Positions 8,459-17,712 are shown, counted from the first letter of the stretch. The stretch: 64,000 bases of DNA from Mucilaginibacter sp. OK268 (GCF_900103125.1 NZ_FNJV01000004.1:413752-477751); one strand, 5' to 3'. Notes: generated from the sequence alone by a model not told the origin. Translations and numbers: made by a program.

Positions 8459-8541
8459 GTCATTTCGAACGAGGTACGAGGAGAAATCTTTTGCAAGCGA
8501 TATACTAAACGTATAAGATTTCTCCCTCCGGTCGAAATGAC
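8459..8541 (+). repeat. GTCAT/ATGAC palindromic repeat, family C copy 1
   Basis: Starts GTCATTTCGA and ends GAAATGAC, with inner arms GAGAAATCTT and AAGATTTCTC. The second copy is at 26217-26312. Confidence 0.75.
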
Positions 8542-8571
8542 AAGTGGGGTGTTAATTTGAGTCTGCAAATT

Positions 8572-10440
8572 TTATTTAACCTTTGATTGCAACCAATTAT
8601 TACGAAAAGTTTCCTGTTCTTTCGAAAGCGTTTTGCCTGCTTTTTCGTAAGTAACTACTTCAAAATACGGACTTTCTTCCAATGCAATGGTAGTTTCATG
8701 GGCACCGGTGCGGTTTTTATAATTCACGGTTATTTTGTCGCCTGGTTTTTTGCCGGCCAGTACATCAGAAAACGATTTTGGATCGGTAATGGTTTGGCCA
8801 TCGGCTTTCAGGATAATATCGCCTGCATCTAAGCCTGCTTTGTAAACCGGTGTACCTATAATGGTGCTCGACAGGATAGGCAATCCCTCGGCCCCGGCGG
8901 CACGCGGCTGACCTGAACGGCCACGGCCGGCGTTAGTAGACAATGAACCTGCCCATGCTTTACCTGGCTGCACTTTGCGCAATACCAGTCCGGCTTTGTT
9001 CAATAGTTCCTCATAATTGTTTTTATCGGTACCGTAAATGTAGCGTTTAAAGAAATCGGCGGCAAACTTAGGGTTGTTGGTCACCTTAGCCAGATCGGAC
9101 TGCAGATCGGGTATGGTGTATGGTTTCATGACCTTGCCACGGCTTAACCAAACCTGGCGCATATAATCGTCAAGCGTAAGGTTAAATTCACCACGCAGGC
9201 GCATGTCCAGCGCCAGCGCTATGGCGCCGCCATAGGTATAATAGCTGGTAAAATCGTTGATATTGTTGTTCGGGTCGATAGACACACCGGCATCGGCAAA
9301 TACCGAATAACGGCTCATTTGTGTAGCCGGATATTTAGCGGCGCCCGGTGTATTCAGGATCTGGTTAACCAGGCCTGCCAGTGTACGGGTATAATCATCA
9401 AGCGGGGTAAAACCGGCGCGGGTAAGCAGCAGATCGCCATAATACTGGGTAAAGCCTTCGGCAAACCAAAGCTCGCTGCTCATGTTGGCATGCTCAAAGT
9501 TAAAGGGCTCCAATGATTTTGGACGGATGCGTTTTACATTCCAGCTGTGGAAGTATTCATGCGAAAATATGCCCAGCAGGCCATCCTCATTACCGGCAAC
9601 CTTATCAACCGGGTAAACAATACAGGTGGAGTTACGGTGCTCCATCCCATCGCCCGAGTTAGTTGGGTAAACATCAGTCACAAAAGTATATTCGCCATAA
9701 TCATAGGTAGGCAGCTCGCCATAAACGGCTTTTTCCTCCAGCACCAGTTTTTGTACCATTTTGCCAAATTTATCCACCGCGGCCTGGTCGTCATCAGAGT
9801 GGATACTCACGTTTATTTTTTCTTTTTTGCCGTCGGTATTGGTCACGTCCCAGCTGGCTATTTTGTAATTGGCCAGCTCGGTGGGGCTATCCATCATATA
9901 TTGCAGGCTAGGGGCACTGTATACATTGGCTCCTTCGGCTTTTAGTTGGGTGGATACTTTCCAGCCGTATTTTTCCAGGTCGTTAAATTCAAACTTTACA
10001 GGTCTTTTTTCCTGTCCCAATACCCAGGCAAAAGCCGCAGGCATATTCAGGTGGGCATGACTGGGATCAATACTGGCATAAGTACCGTCGGTCCAGTTGC
10101 CAAACAGGGTATAACTTATTTTGATATTATCCGGATGTTGGCCAACCTCATACAGGTCGCCCTCTATTTGTGTAAAAGGGATCTCGGTACCGTCGATACC
10201 GGTTACTTTAACATTATAGATGTTTTTACCAAACTCATGCGTAGCATAACGTCCTGCTGATGAGCGGCTCATCCGGAAACGTAAACTCATAGGGGCCTGG
10301 GGCAAGGTCATCACAACTTCTGCTTCATGGTGTGCAGCGTTGGGAAAGGATATGGAATAATAGATAGGCTTTTGTTTCTCCTGCGCTATGGCGGCAGTGC
10401 TTAACAAAGCGGCAATGGTAATTAGAAATGTTTTTTTCAT
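8572..10440 (-). CDS. M61 family (glycyl aminopeptidase-like) peptidase with PDZ domain
   Basis: A 622-residue exported enzyme with a signal peptide of about 19 residues. The zinc site is H294-E295-Y-F-H298 (IFSHEYFHSWNVKRIRP), with the third ligand Glu328 in LWFAEGFTQYYGD. The N-terminal beta domain (about 25-200) and the C-terminal PDZ (about 520-590, GTPVYKAGLDAGDIILKADG) give the standard M61 layout. It likely trims peptides in the periplasm or outside the cell. The family repeat between it and the M28 gene argues against a tight operon, though the two are co-oriented. Confidence 0.92.
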   Translation of the reverse strand: MKKTFLITIAALLSTAAIAQEKQKPIYYSISFPNAAHHEAEVVMTLPQAPMSLRFRMSRSSAGRYATHEFGKNIYNVKVTGIDGTEIPFTQIEGDLYEVGQHPDNIKISYTLFGNWTDGTYASIDPSHAHLNMPAAFAWVLGQEKRPVKFEFNDLEKYGWKVSTQLKAEGANVYSAPSLQYMMDSPTELANYKIASWDVTNTDGKKEKINVSIHSDDDQAAVDKFGKMVQKLVLEEKAVYGELPTYDYGEYTFVTDVYPTNSGDGMEHRNSTCIVYPVDKVAGNEDGLLGIFSHEYFHSWNVKRIRPKSLEPFNFEHANMSSELWFAEGFTQYYGDLLLTRAGFTPLDDYTRTLAGLVNQILNTPGAAKYPATQMSRYSVFADAGVSIDPNNNINDFTSYYTYGGAIALALDMRLRGEFNLTLDDYMRQVWLSRGKVMKPYTIPDLQSDLAKVTNNPKFAADFFKRYIYGTDKNNYEELLNKAGLVLRKVQPGKAWAGSLSTNAGRGRSGQPRAAGAEGLPILSSTIIGTPVYKAGLDAGDIILKADGQTITDPKSFSDVLAGKKPGDKITVNYKNRTGAHETTIALEESPYFEVVTYEKAGKTLSKEQETFRNNWLQSKVK

Positions 10441-10930
10441 GGAAACCTGGTTATACAGGGCTGAAATTACAAATTAATCGGAGAAAAGTGAGGCATCAAT
10501 TTGTTAGTTGATAGGCCATTTACGAAGATAGGCTTGAATGATGGAATTACAGGTTGCAGATGACTTCACCCATCTGCGCTCCACGGGATCACCCTCTTCG
10601 CCTGCGGCGGAAAGAGGGTGGGAAAAACCTTTTCTCCACCCGTCATTGCGAGGTACGAAGCAATCTCTATGCTATACAGAGCAAATAGAAATGGTATAGC
10701 CGACCGTTCTACGTAGAGATTATTAATATTTTGATTATTTTTTATCGGTATTAATGAGCTCCCGCTGGTCGGTTATCTTCGTACCTCGCAATGACGGGTT
10801 TTTATTGTATGTAACTACCCCTTCCCCTCCTTCGGCGGAAAACGAACGACCCGGCGCAGCGATGGTCGGGTGAGTCGATTCGGCGTCAATTTGAACTATT
10901 ATATGTATCTTTAAAGAAATTACTGAGCTC
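10441..10930. other. 490-bp intergenic region rich in palindromes
   Basis: Contains a CACCCTCTT/AAGAGGGTG hairpin (10590-10598 with 10612-10620), the family D element at 10641-10796, and a short C-rich stretch (10815-10860). A TATCTTTA box at 10906-10913 may be the promoter of the next small gene. No coding sequence is evident. Confidence 0.7.
10641..10796 (+). repeat. MITE-like element, family D copy 1 (20-bp terminal inverted repeats)
   Basis: Perfect 20-bp ends: CGTCATTGCGAGGTACGAAG at 10641-10660 and its complement at 10777-10796. The interior is AT-rich with conserved ATTATTAATATT and CGGTATTAATGA segments. The second copy is at 51881-52016, and the ends of the two copies co-vary (T:A in one, A:T in the other). 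Confidence 0.85.
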
Positions 10931-11212
10931 ATGATCCTTTTTTCAAGAAGAAATTTACATTATACCGATTACAAATGGAGCGTATATAACCAAAACGATC
11001 CGCGGGTAAACGGTAAACCGGATACCACGCCGTTTACAAAGGATGAGGGCAATGAAGTAGTTTACCTGATCAACAAATTAATGATACTTTGGGATTACCG
11101 TTTTGCCAATACCGGTAATAAAATGGAAAAACTGATACATGATCAACTCCCCCCGACCATTACACTGCAGGAAGATGTACAGCAATGGCTTAAAGCTAAT
11201 TTGAAGTTTTAA
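10931..11212 (+). CDS. Small conserved-looking hypothetical protein
   Basis: A 93-residue soluble protein, moderately rich in aromatic residues (YTDYKWSVYNQNDPRVNG at about 11-28), with no signal peptide or membrane segment. I do not recognise a family. A TATCTTTA box 17 bases before the ATG and normal codon use support it as real. It stands alone between repeat-rich spacers, and the structured element at 11425-11715 begins about 210 bases after its stop. Confidence 0.6.
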   Translation: MILFSRRNLHYTDYKWSVYNQNDPRVNGKPDTTPFTKDEGNEVVYLINKLMILWDYRFANTGNKMEKLIHDQLPPTITLQEDVQQWLKANLKF

Positions 11213-11721
11213 CCATCTTACAAAAATTTTACCATCTTATTTAACGATTTAAACCTATCCCATATCCGGGAGTGGGGTACTTATGCCTGGTTAGTATTGG
11301 CTTCCGCGAAATTAGCGTAGCCTGAGGGTAGCTGAAGTATGCATACTACTGACTGGAAACCTGCGGCGCGCAGAAGACGACATTTTGATTTGAACCCTTA
11401 AGACTTAAAACTCCGGACTTAAATACGTATATTTGTATGTAACAAAACGGCCCGGTTCTCTGTAAAAAAGAGAACCGGGCCGTTTTGGTTAAGGATAAAA
11501 AGGGGCTAAAAATCGACCGTTTTATATGTTTTATTTGATAATCAATTATTTGATACTTTTTAAAGTTTTAAAAACTGCTCAAAATAGTGTTGAAATTTGT
11601 TAAAAAGTGTTAAAACGAGGTTTTTCAATGTTTTTTTAGCCTGTTTTAGCCAGTTTTTGGGTAGAAAAGTGTTAAAATTTAAGGTTTAAAAAGTTTTCGG
11701 AGGGGCATCATCCAAATTCTT
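11213..11721. other. 509-bp intergenic region holding a structured element
   Basis: The first ~210 bases show nothing recognisable. The remainder (11425-11715) is copy 1 of a paired non-coding element described separately. No coding sequence is evident. Confidence 0.7.
11425..11715 (+). ncRNA. Candidate structured RNA / conserved element, copy 1
   Basis: Order on the plus strand: TATATTTG box (11428-11435), a 17-bp hairpin (arms 11444-11460 and 11470-11486, core CGGCCCGGTTCTC), then a TTAAAA-rich tail. The tail includes TTGTTAAAAAGTGTTAAAA at 11597-11615 and GTTTAAAAAGTTTT near the end. A diverged copy lies inverted at 51465-51745. Two stem pairs change in a compensatory way and two become G:U only in this reading direction, which favours plus-strand transcription here. 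It could instead be a DNA-level repeat or a terminator for the minus-strand gene ending at 11722. Confidence 0.5.
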
Positions 11722-13251
11722 TTACTCTTTTTTAAAGTCGTAAGCGCCGCGTTCCACAAAGTCGGCTACCTTAACTTTTACGCCGGTAACCCTGCCATTT
11801 TGTACATTGAACGGAAAAATAGCCTTCCCCATAACCGGGTCAGAAAAAGTGACAAAAAAGCGGTTTCCACCCAGTGGCTGCAATTTGGCAAACATGGTTG
11901 GGTGATGTTCAAAACGCATTTCCAGGTCGCTATTTTCGCCCTGGGTTACGGTCATGCTACCATAAAAGCTGTTGGTATATTTACCTAAGTAGGCATTTGG
12001 GGGTAACGCAGGTTTTAAAGCAAGCGCCACAGTATCACGTAGTTTCCGTTCGGTTTGTTGCTCGGCAGTGGTGTGTGCCTTATAATTTATCAGGTAAGCA
12101 TCACTGTAATTATGATAGGGCCTGCCAAAAAAGGCATCCAGAATTTCCCAGCGCAGAGCCTCATAAAGCAGGTTTTGATCGGTATTGGTGAGTATCACAA
12201 TACCCAGGTTATCCTGCGGTGAAAGGGTAACTGATGATAAATAGCCGTTTACGCCACCCTCGTGCATAATCAGGCGGTGGTTTAAATAGTCCTGTATAAA
12301 CCAGCCCAGTCCGTATAGCTCAAAATTGTTTTCGCCATTCAGGTGGTATTCGCTGCCTACAATATCCTGTGGTTCGCGGGTGGCCATAATGGCCGCCTGA
12401 GGTATGATCTGGCGGTTACCTACCTTGCCGTTGTTCAGCAAAGCCGTTACCCATTTGCCCATGTCGCTGGCCGATGAGCTTATGGCGCCGGCAGGGGCAA
12501 GTCCGTCTATCTGGCAATAAGGTATGGGTGCAAGCCTGCCGTCGGTCAGGGTATGAGGTACGGTTCGGTTGAGTGATTTGGGCAGGTCCTTGGTCAGGGC
12601 CAGGGTGTTAGTCATGCCCAGTGGGGCAAAAATTGCCTCCTTAAGGTATACCTCCCAGGGTTTGGTCGTTACCCGCGGGATGATCTCGCCGGCAGTTAAA
12701 AAAGCGGCATTGGTATAACCCCATTTGGTGCGGAACGGGTAAGCGGCCTTAAGTTCGCCCAGTTTTTCGATCACCTGGGCACGGGTAAGGTTGGTGTTAT
12801 AAAAAGTAAAATCGCCCTGAAAGGTTTGAAAACCAAGGCGGTGGCATAGCAGGTCGCGTACGGTAGCTTCCTGCCCGGCAAATTTATTCTCCAGTTTAAA
12901 CTCGGGGATATATTTAGTTACTTTTTCATCAAGCGATAGTTTATTGTTGGCCTGCAACATGGCCAGGGCGGTTGCAGTAAAGGCTTTGGTATTGCTGCCT
13001 ATCATAAACAAGGTGTTGATATCTACCGTATTGGGCAGCCCCAGTTCTTTAATGCCATAGCCTTTTACCAGTACTATTTTATTGTCTTTTACAATAAAAA
13101 CGGCAATCCCGGGTACGCGCCAATTGGTTAAAGCCTTGCTGATGTACAGGTCCAAACTATCCCTGATAAACTTGGAACGGTCGGCCCGTTGGGCCTGGAC
13201 ACTTGCAAAAAGGGATGTACAGATAATAAAAGATAGCAATAGTTTTTTCAT
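11722..13251 (-). CDS. Serine hydrolase, class C beta-lactamase fold, with C-terminal DUF3471-like domain
   Basis: A 509-residue exported protein with a signal peptide of about 20 residues. The serine-hydrolase triad motifs are S86-N-T-K89 (GSNTKAF), Y179-T-N181 (WGYTNAAFL) and H330-E-G-G333 in place of KTG. The C-terminal ~110 residues (NAYLGKYTNSFYGSMTV onward) look like the beta-barrel DUF3471 domain often attached to this group. Members are usually D-amino-acid peptidases or esterases, and resistance to beta-lactams cannot be claimed. It is divergent from the dipeptidyl peptidase gene, with a 108-bp shared upstream region. Confidence 0.88.
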   Translation of the reverse strand: MKKLLLSFIICTSLFASVQAQRADRSKFIRDSLDLYISKALTNWRVPGIAVFIVKDNKIVLVKGYGIKELGLPNTVDINTLFMIGSNTKAFTATALAMLQANNKLSLDEKVTKYIPEFKLENKFAGQEATVRDLLCHRLGFQTFQGDFTFYNTNLTRAQVIEKLGELKAAYPFRTKWGYTNAAFLTAGEIIPRVTTKPWEVYLKEAIFAPLGMTNTLALTKDLPKSLNRTVPHTLTDGRLAPIPYCQIDGLAPAGAISSSASDMGKWVTALLNNGKVGNRQIIPQAAIMATREPQDIVGSEYHLNGENNFELYGLGWFIQDYLNHRLIMHEGGVNGYLSSVTLSPQDNLGIVILTNTDQNLLYEALRWEILDAFFGRPYHNYSDAYLINYKAHTTAEQQTERKLRDTVALALKPALPPNAYLGKYTNSFYGSMTVTQGENSDLEMRFEHHPTMFAKLQPLGGNRFFVTFSDPVMGKAIFPFNVQNGRVTGVKVKVADFVERGAYDFKKE

Positions 13252-13359
13252 TACACTGGATAATTTACGTGCTTGATTTGTGCTAATTTAATGCAAAATT
13301 TACAGCGGCTTTACTTAATTATAAAATAACGCCGCAATCTTCATTAAAACACGCAGTAT

Positions 13360-15546
13360 ATGAAATTTTTTCGTTCGGGATCATTATTCCTTACCGCTGT
13401 ATTGCTCATTTTGGGCGGGTTCACAGCAAAAGCACAACGGTTGCCAACCCATTGGACAAAGGATGGCTACCAGTATTACAAAATCAGCGGCGATGGTATC
13501 AGGATCCTGGACACCCGCGATACCAGCAAAAAAACCTTGTGGATAAGTAAAGATATGCTTACCCCGCAGGGACAGGCTCCGCTCAATGTAAAAAGATTTT
13601 CGGTATCGGCCGACGGACAAAAGTTGCTGATCAATACCAACACCAAAAAAGTGTGGCGTTATGATACCCGGGGTGATTACTGGGTATATGATACCAATAC
13701 CAAAAAGCTGTGGCAGTTGGGTAAAAACCTGCCGGAATCGTCGCTGATGTTTGCCAAATTCTCCCCCGATGGCAATAAGGCAGCCTATGTGAGCGGGCAT
13801 AATATTTACGTAGAAGATCTTGCTGATGCTTCGGTTAAGCAATTGACTACCGATGGCACTACCAGGCTGATCAATGGAACGTTCGATTGGGCTTATGAAG
13901 AAGAATTTGGTTGCCGCGATGGTTTCCGCTGGTCGCCCGATAGCAGGTCGATAGCCTATTGGCAGATAGATGCCACCAAAATAAAAAGCTACCTGATGCT
14001 GAATACTACAGACTCTATTTATCCCTACGTGGTGCCTGTTGAATATCCGGTTGCCGGGCAGGACCCAAGCTCATGCAAAGTGGGTGTTGTGGATATCAGC
14101 ACCGGTAAAACCAACTGGATAAACGCGCCTGGTGATGCTGTACAGCATTATATACCGAGGATGGAATGGACATTGAACTCCAACGAAATTATCCTGGAGC
14201 AGTTGAACAGGGCACAAACCGAAAGCAGGGTGTTTATTGTCAATGTATCCAATGGTACTACGCACCTAATCCGTGAGGAAAAAAGCAATGCCTGGATTGA
14301 TGGTAAAGAACGCTGGAACAACGGCGACCCGGCAGGCTGGGAATGGGTAAATAAAGGCAAAGAATTTTTATGGGTGAGCGAAAAAGATGGCTGGAAACAC
14401 ATTTACCGGGTAACCCGCGATGGTAAAGAAACCCTGGTGACCAAAGGCGATTATGATGTGATCAGCGTAAACCTGATTGACGAAACGTCTGGTTATATTT
14501 ACTTTATGGCTTCGCCTGATAATGCTACCCAAAAGTATCTGTATCGTATAAAAATTGCCGGTGCTGCAAAGCCAGAACGTGTTTCGCCGGCTGATGAACC
14601 GGGTACGCATGGCTATGATATATCGCCGAACGGCAAGGTTGCCCTGCATAATTTCTCCAATAGCTACACTCCTCCGGTAAGTGAGGTGGTAAGCTTGCCC
14701 GGACATAAGTACATTGGCGGTAACCGGGTAACATTAGACAACGACGCCACAAATAAGACCGAGTTTTTTAAGGTTAAAACGGTTGACGGCATTGAAATGG
14801 ATGGCTGGATGAAAAAGCCTACTAATTTTGATCCGCATAAAAAATACCCTGTGGTTTTTATGGTTTATGGCGAACCCGCATCGCAAACTGTTACCGATAC
14901 CTGGGGAGCGGGCAGTAACAGGCTGTATGTAGGCAGTATGGCCAATGATGGCTATATCTACATGTCGGTTGAAGGTCGTGGCGCACCCGCACCAAAAGGT
15001 ACAGCCTGGCGTAAGGCTATCTATAAAAATATAGGCATCGTGAACATCCGCGATCAGGCTATGGCGGCAAAAGAGATCTTAAAATGGCCATTTGTTGATT
15101 CAACCCGCATAGCTGTTCATGGCTGGAGCGGCGGTGGTTCATCAACCCTTAACCTGATGTTCCAGTATCCGGATATTTATAAAACTGGTATAGCTGTAGC
15201 CGCTGTTGGTGATCAGCTTACTTATGATAATATTTACCAGGAGCGTTATATGGGTGTACCTGTTGATGACGAAGGCCGTGCGGCATTTATCAAAGGATCG
15301 CCGATTACTTACGCCAAAAATTTGCGTGGCAACCTGCTATATATCCATGGCACAGGCGACGATAATGTGCATTATAAGAATGCCGAAGAGCTGATCAATG
15401 AGTTGGTAAAGTATAATCGTCAGTTTGAACTGATGTCATATCCTAACCGTACACACAGCATTTCCGAGGGCGAAGGTACAAGTCTGCATTTAAGAACCCT
15501 GTTCACTCATTATTTAAAAGAACATTGCCCGCCGGGTGGCAGATAA
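13360..15546 (+). CDS. S9B prolyl dipeptidyl peptidase (DPP-IV-like)
   Basis: A 728-residue exported enzyme with a signal peptide of about 25 residues. An N-terminal beta-propeller (about 40-480) contains the DPP-IV double-Glu motif (DWAYEEEFG) that anchors the substrate N-terminus. The alpha/beta hydrolase domain follows (about 490-728) with Ser590 in HGWSGGGSS, Asp667/668 in GTGDDNVH and His699 in NRTHSI. It releases X-Pro dipeptides and probably acts with the M28 and M61 enzymes nearby in peptide scavenging. Length and motif spacing are normal. Confidence 0.95.
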   Translation: MKFFRSGSLFLTAVLLILGGFTAKAQRLPTHWTKDGYQYYKISGDGIRILDTRDTSKKTLWISKDMLTPQGQAPLNVKRFSVSADGQKLLINTNTKKVWRYDTRGDYWVYDTNTKKLWQLGKNLPESSLMFAKFSPDGNKAAYVSGHNIYVEDLADASVKQLTTDGTTRLINGTFDWAYEEEFGCRDGFRWSPDSRSIAYWQIDATKIKSYLMLNTTDSIYPYVVPVEYPVAGQDPSSCKVGVVDISTGKTNWINAPGDAVQHYIPRMEWTLNSNEIILEQLNRAQTESRVFIVNVSNGTTHLIREEKSNAWIDGKERWNNGDPAGWEWVNKGKEFLWVSEKDGWKHIYRVTRDGKETLVTKGDYDVISVNLIDETSGYIYFMASPDNATQKYLYRIKIAGAAKPERVSPADEPGTHGYDISPNGKVALHNFSNSYTPPVSEVVSLPGHKYIGGNRVTLDNDATNKTEFFKVKTVDGIEMDGWMKKPTNFDPHKKYPVVFMVYGEPASQTVTDTWGAGSNRLYVGSMANDGYIYMSVEGRGAPAPKGTAWRKAIYKNIGIVNIRDQAMAAKEILKWPFVDSTRIAVHGWSGGGSSTLNLMFQYPDIYKTGIAVAAVGDQLTYDNIYQERYMGVPVDDEGRAAFIKGSPITYAKNLRGNLLYIHGTGDDNVHYKNAEELINELVKYNRQFELMSYPNRTHSISEGEGTSLHLRTLFTHYLKEHCPPGGR

Positions 15547-15575
15547 TTAAACTACCGGTAAATTTTATATTGGCT

Positions 15576-15604
15576 CTCCGTGTGTGTATTGCACGGAGCG
15601 TTTT
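15576..15604 (+). terminator. Terminator of the dipeptidyl peptidase gene
   Basis: Stem CTCCGTG (15576-15582) with CACGGAG (15592-15598), then CGTTTT, 30 bases past the stop codon. Confidence 0.75.
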
Positions 15605-15669
15605 ATGATGACTGTATCATTGTGGTTTAAAGGTGCGTAAAGACTGTTATACTTATCTAAAGCTTATTT

Positions 15670-16149
15670 ATGAAAAGAGTAACTAACCTTAACGCGCCTT
15701 TTATCACTTTGATGTTTGTGCTGCTATCCACGCTCCCTGCCTGTAAAAAAGATGCTGTTAATAATGGCAATCTGGTAGGGAAATGGCAGGCAACCATTCC
15801 AAGTACAACGCAGAAATCTACCTATGAATTCAAAAGTGATCGTACCTACGAACACACGTTGTATGTTATCGATACTGTCACCAAAAAGGATCTGGGCATC
15901 ATTGCCAGGGAAACGGGTAAATACAAAATCAGCAATGCTAAATTAGGGCTTTATGATATGTTGAGTTACCTGAATAAAGATAATAAACCAGGTACTATTG
16001 ATGATCTTAAAGCCGTTGACGGTTTAAAAACGTATGATTACAATGTAGCTATTACCGATGGGAATAAGCTTACCTTAAATCATCAATGTGGTGCTAATGA
16101 GCTTTGTGAAGCTAATTATGTACCCTCTTTTTACTATGTTAGGCAATAG
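15670..16149 (+). CDS. Lipoprotein with lipocalin-like fold
   Basis: A 159-residue protein with a type II signal peptide: the lipobox STLPAC places the lipidated Cys at residue 25, followed by KKD. The mature part begins NLVGKWQATIPS and has alternating beta strands typical of small Bacteroidota 'lipocalin-like' lipoproteins (GKW start, YEFKSDRTYEH). Two further cysteines near the C-terminus (CGANELC) could form a disulfide. No ligand can be named. It is followed by a strong bidirectional terminator. Confidence 0.75.
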   Translation: MKRVTNLNAPFITLMFVLLSTLPACKKDAVNNGNLVGKWQATIPSTTQKSTYEFKSDRTYEHTLYVIDTVTKKDLGIIARETGKYKISNAKLGLYDMLSYLNKDNKPGTIDDLKAVDGLKTYDYNVAITDGNKLTLNHQCGANELCEANYVPSFYYVRQ

Positions 16150-16163
16150 CCTGTTGTAGTATA

Positions 16164-16200
16164 AAAAGTGCCTGCCGGTATTTCAGCAGGCACTTTTATA
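16164..16200. terminator. Bidirectional terminator between the lipoprotein and ssb
   Basis: Stem AAAAGTGCCTGC (16164-16175) with GCAGGCACTTTT (16186-16197). A-tract on the left and T-tract on the right allow it to work for both convergent genes. Confidence 0.85.
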
Positions 16201-16215
16201 GCAATAAGGTATAGG

Positions 16216-16638
16216 TTAATAAGCTTGACCATCATCTGCCGCCGAATTACCCTGGTAACTAAGTGGGGCTTCCTGCTTTAAAACCGATCTGCTGTCACCT
16301 TCAAAATCACTTTTGCGGCCAAGCATGGTGAAATTTTCAGCTACTACTTCGGTGGTGTATTTTTTAATGCCTTCTTTATCTTCAAATGAACGGGTACGTA
16401 GTTTACCTTCAATGTAAACCAGTTTGCCTTTTTGTAAAAATTTGGCTGCCATTTCGGCCAAACCACGCCACATTACAATGTTATGCCACTCGGTTTGTTC
16501 AACTTTACGGCCATCTTTATTAAAGGTTTCAGAAGTAGCTAAAGGGAAACTGGTTACTGATACTCCACCCTCTAAAATGCGCACCTCAGGATCTTTGCCC
16601 AAATGACCTACAAGTATTACTTTATTAATTCCAGACAT
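16216..16638 (-). CDS. ssb: Single-stranded DNA-binding protein
   Basis: A 140-residue SSB with an OB-fold at about 4-108 (NKVILVGHLGKDPEVRILEG, TEWHNIVMWRGLAEMAAKFLQKG, YIEGKLRTRSFEDKEG). The short C-tail ends SAADDGQAY rather than the acidic DDDIPF tip of E. coli SSB. It coats single-stranded DNA during replication and repair. It sits next to and in the same direction as mutY (24-base gap), so the two repair genes may share a transcript. The tail without the usual acidic tip may alter partner recruitment, and this could be an accessory SSB paralogue. Confidence 0.93.
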   Translation of the reverse strand: MSGINKVILVGHLGKDPEVRILEGGVSVTSFPLATSETFNKDGRKVEQTEWHNIVMWRGLAEMAAKFLQKGKLVYIEGKLRTRSFEDKEGIKKYTTEVVAENFTMLGRKSDFEGDSRSVLKQEAPLSYQGNSAADDGQAY

Positions 16639-16662
16639 GCCATAAAATAACGAAAAATTCTT

Positions 16663-17712
16663 TTATAAATTAAAAATATTTTTTATTAATATAACTATAG
16701 GTTTGGGAAGAGCCAGATTTGGCAGGTTTTCAACAGTGGTGAAAAACCAGTTGGATTCTAATTTAATGGGCTTAGATTGCGTTTTAATAAGCCGGATATA
16801 CAAGCGCTGGTGGGTAAGTATATGTTTTTGTACGGGTAAATTATCCGCGGATAATTTGATGCTGTTGCCAAAAAAATCCTTTACCATCGGCTGATCCATC
16901 AATTCCTGGATTGGTAAAAGAGAGGCCGTTTCAACCATCGGAAAGTCGTATAAATTGGCCCAGATGTCCTTATCGCCCCTTTTATTCATCAATACGGAGT
17001 CACCATCAGTTACTAAAAAATAATTAAAAAAACGTTCGCGCACTTTTACCGTCTTTAATTTAACCGGGAGTGAAGCGGTAGCATTGTTCAAAAAAGCAAC
17101 ACAATTCAGGTGTACCGGGCAAATACCGCAAGCCGGATTTTTTGGCTTACACAGCATCGCGCCAAACTCCATTATAGCCTGATTATGTAAACCGGGAGTT
17201 TTCTTATTAATTAAATTATTGGCAAGCTCCTGGAATGTTTTTTTACCCCCGGTTGAATTGATCGGTTCATCAATACCAAAATAGCGGGCAAGTACCCGGT
17301 AAACATTGCCATCAACAACGGCTTTGGCTTCGTTTGCCGAAAATGAGGAAATAGCCGCGGCAGTATATTCGCCTATACCTTTTAATTTAATCAGATCATC
17401 ATAACGCTGAGGGAATTTACCGTTGTACTGTTCCTGTACCAGCCTGGCTGTTTTAAGCATGTTACGGCCGCGTGAATAATAGCCCAGGCCCTGCCATAGT
17501 TTTAATACCTCATCCTCATGGGCTGCAGCAAAACTGCTTACGTTTGGATATTTTTCTACAAAACGATAAAAGTAAGGGAGGCCCTGTTCAACCCGGGTTT
17601 GTTGCAGGATGATCTCCGACAGCCAGATCACATAGGCGTCGGTGGTATTGCGCCAGGGGAGGTCGCGTTTATTTTGAAGATACCATTGCACCAGTTCGTC
17701 AGTAAAATTCAT
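16663..17712 (-). CDS. mutY: A/G-specific adenine DNA glycosylase
   Basis: A 349-residue enzyme that removes adenine mispaired with 8-oxoguanine. Visible features are the catalytic Glu33 (SEIILQQTRV), the helix-hairpin-helix with LKGIGEYTAAAI (about 110-121), Asp134 in VVDGNVYRV, and the 4Fe-4S cluster ligands C188, C195, C198 and C204. The C-terminal NUDIX-like domain (about 225-349) reads the 8-oxoG strand. Length and motif order are standard. On the minus strand, mutY lies upstream of ssb. Confidence 0.96.
   Translation of the reverse strand: MNFTDELVQWYLQNKRDLPWRNTTDAYVIWLSEIILQQTRVEQGLPYFYRFVEKYPNVSSFAAAHEDEVLKLWQGLGYYSRGRNMLKTARLVQEQYNGKFPQRYDDLIKLKGIGEYTAAAISSFSANEAKAVVDGNVYRVLARYFGIDEPINSTGGKKTFQELANNLINKKTPGLHNQAIMEFGAMLCKPKNPACGICPVHLNCVAFLNNATASLPVKLKTVKVRERFFNYFLVTDGDSVLMNKRGDKDIWANLYDFPMVETASLLPIQELMDQPMVKDFFGNSIKLSADNLPVQKHILTHQRLYIRLIKTQSKPIKLESNWFFTTVENLPNLALPKPIVILIKNIFNL

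Noticed and set aside
10641..10796. Family A-E repeats as CRISPR or tRNA genes
   Set aside because: Repeats are not evenly spaced, no shared spacer structure exists, and the stems do not give a cloverleaf with anticodon arms.
11425..11715. Copy 1 of the element as a plain terminator for the minus-strand hydrolase gene
   Set aside because: The hairpin could terminate, but the conserved 200-bp tail, promoter-like box and inverted copy in another context are not explained by a terminator.
11425..11715. The element as 6S RNA, tmRNA or RNase P RNA
   Set aside because: None of the characteristic long closed hairpin, tag ORF or P4 core could be recognised, and two diverged copies in 40 kb are unlikely for those RNAs.
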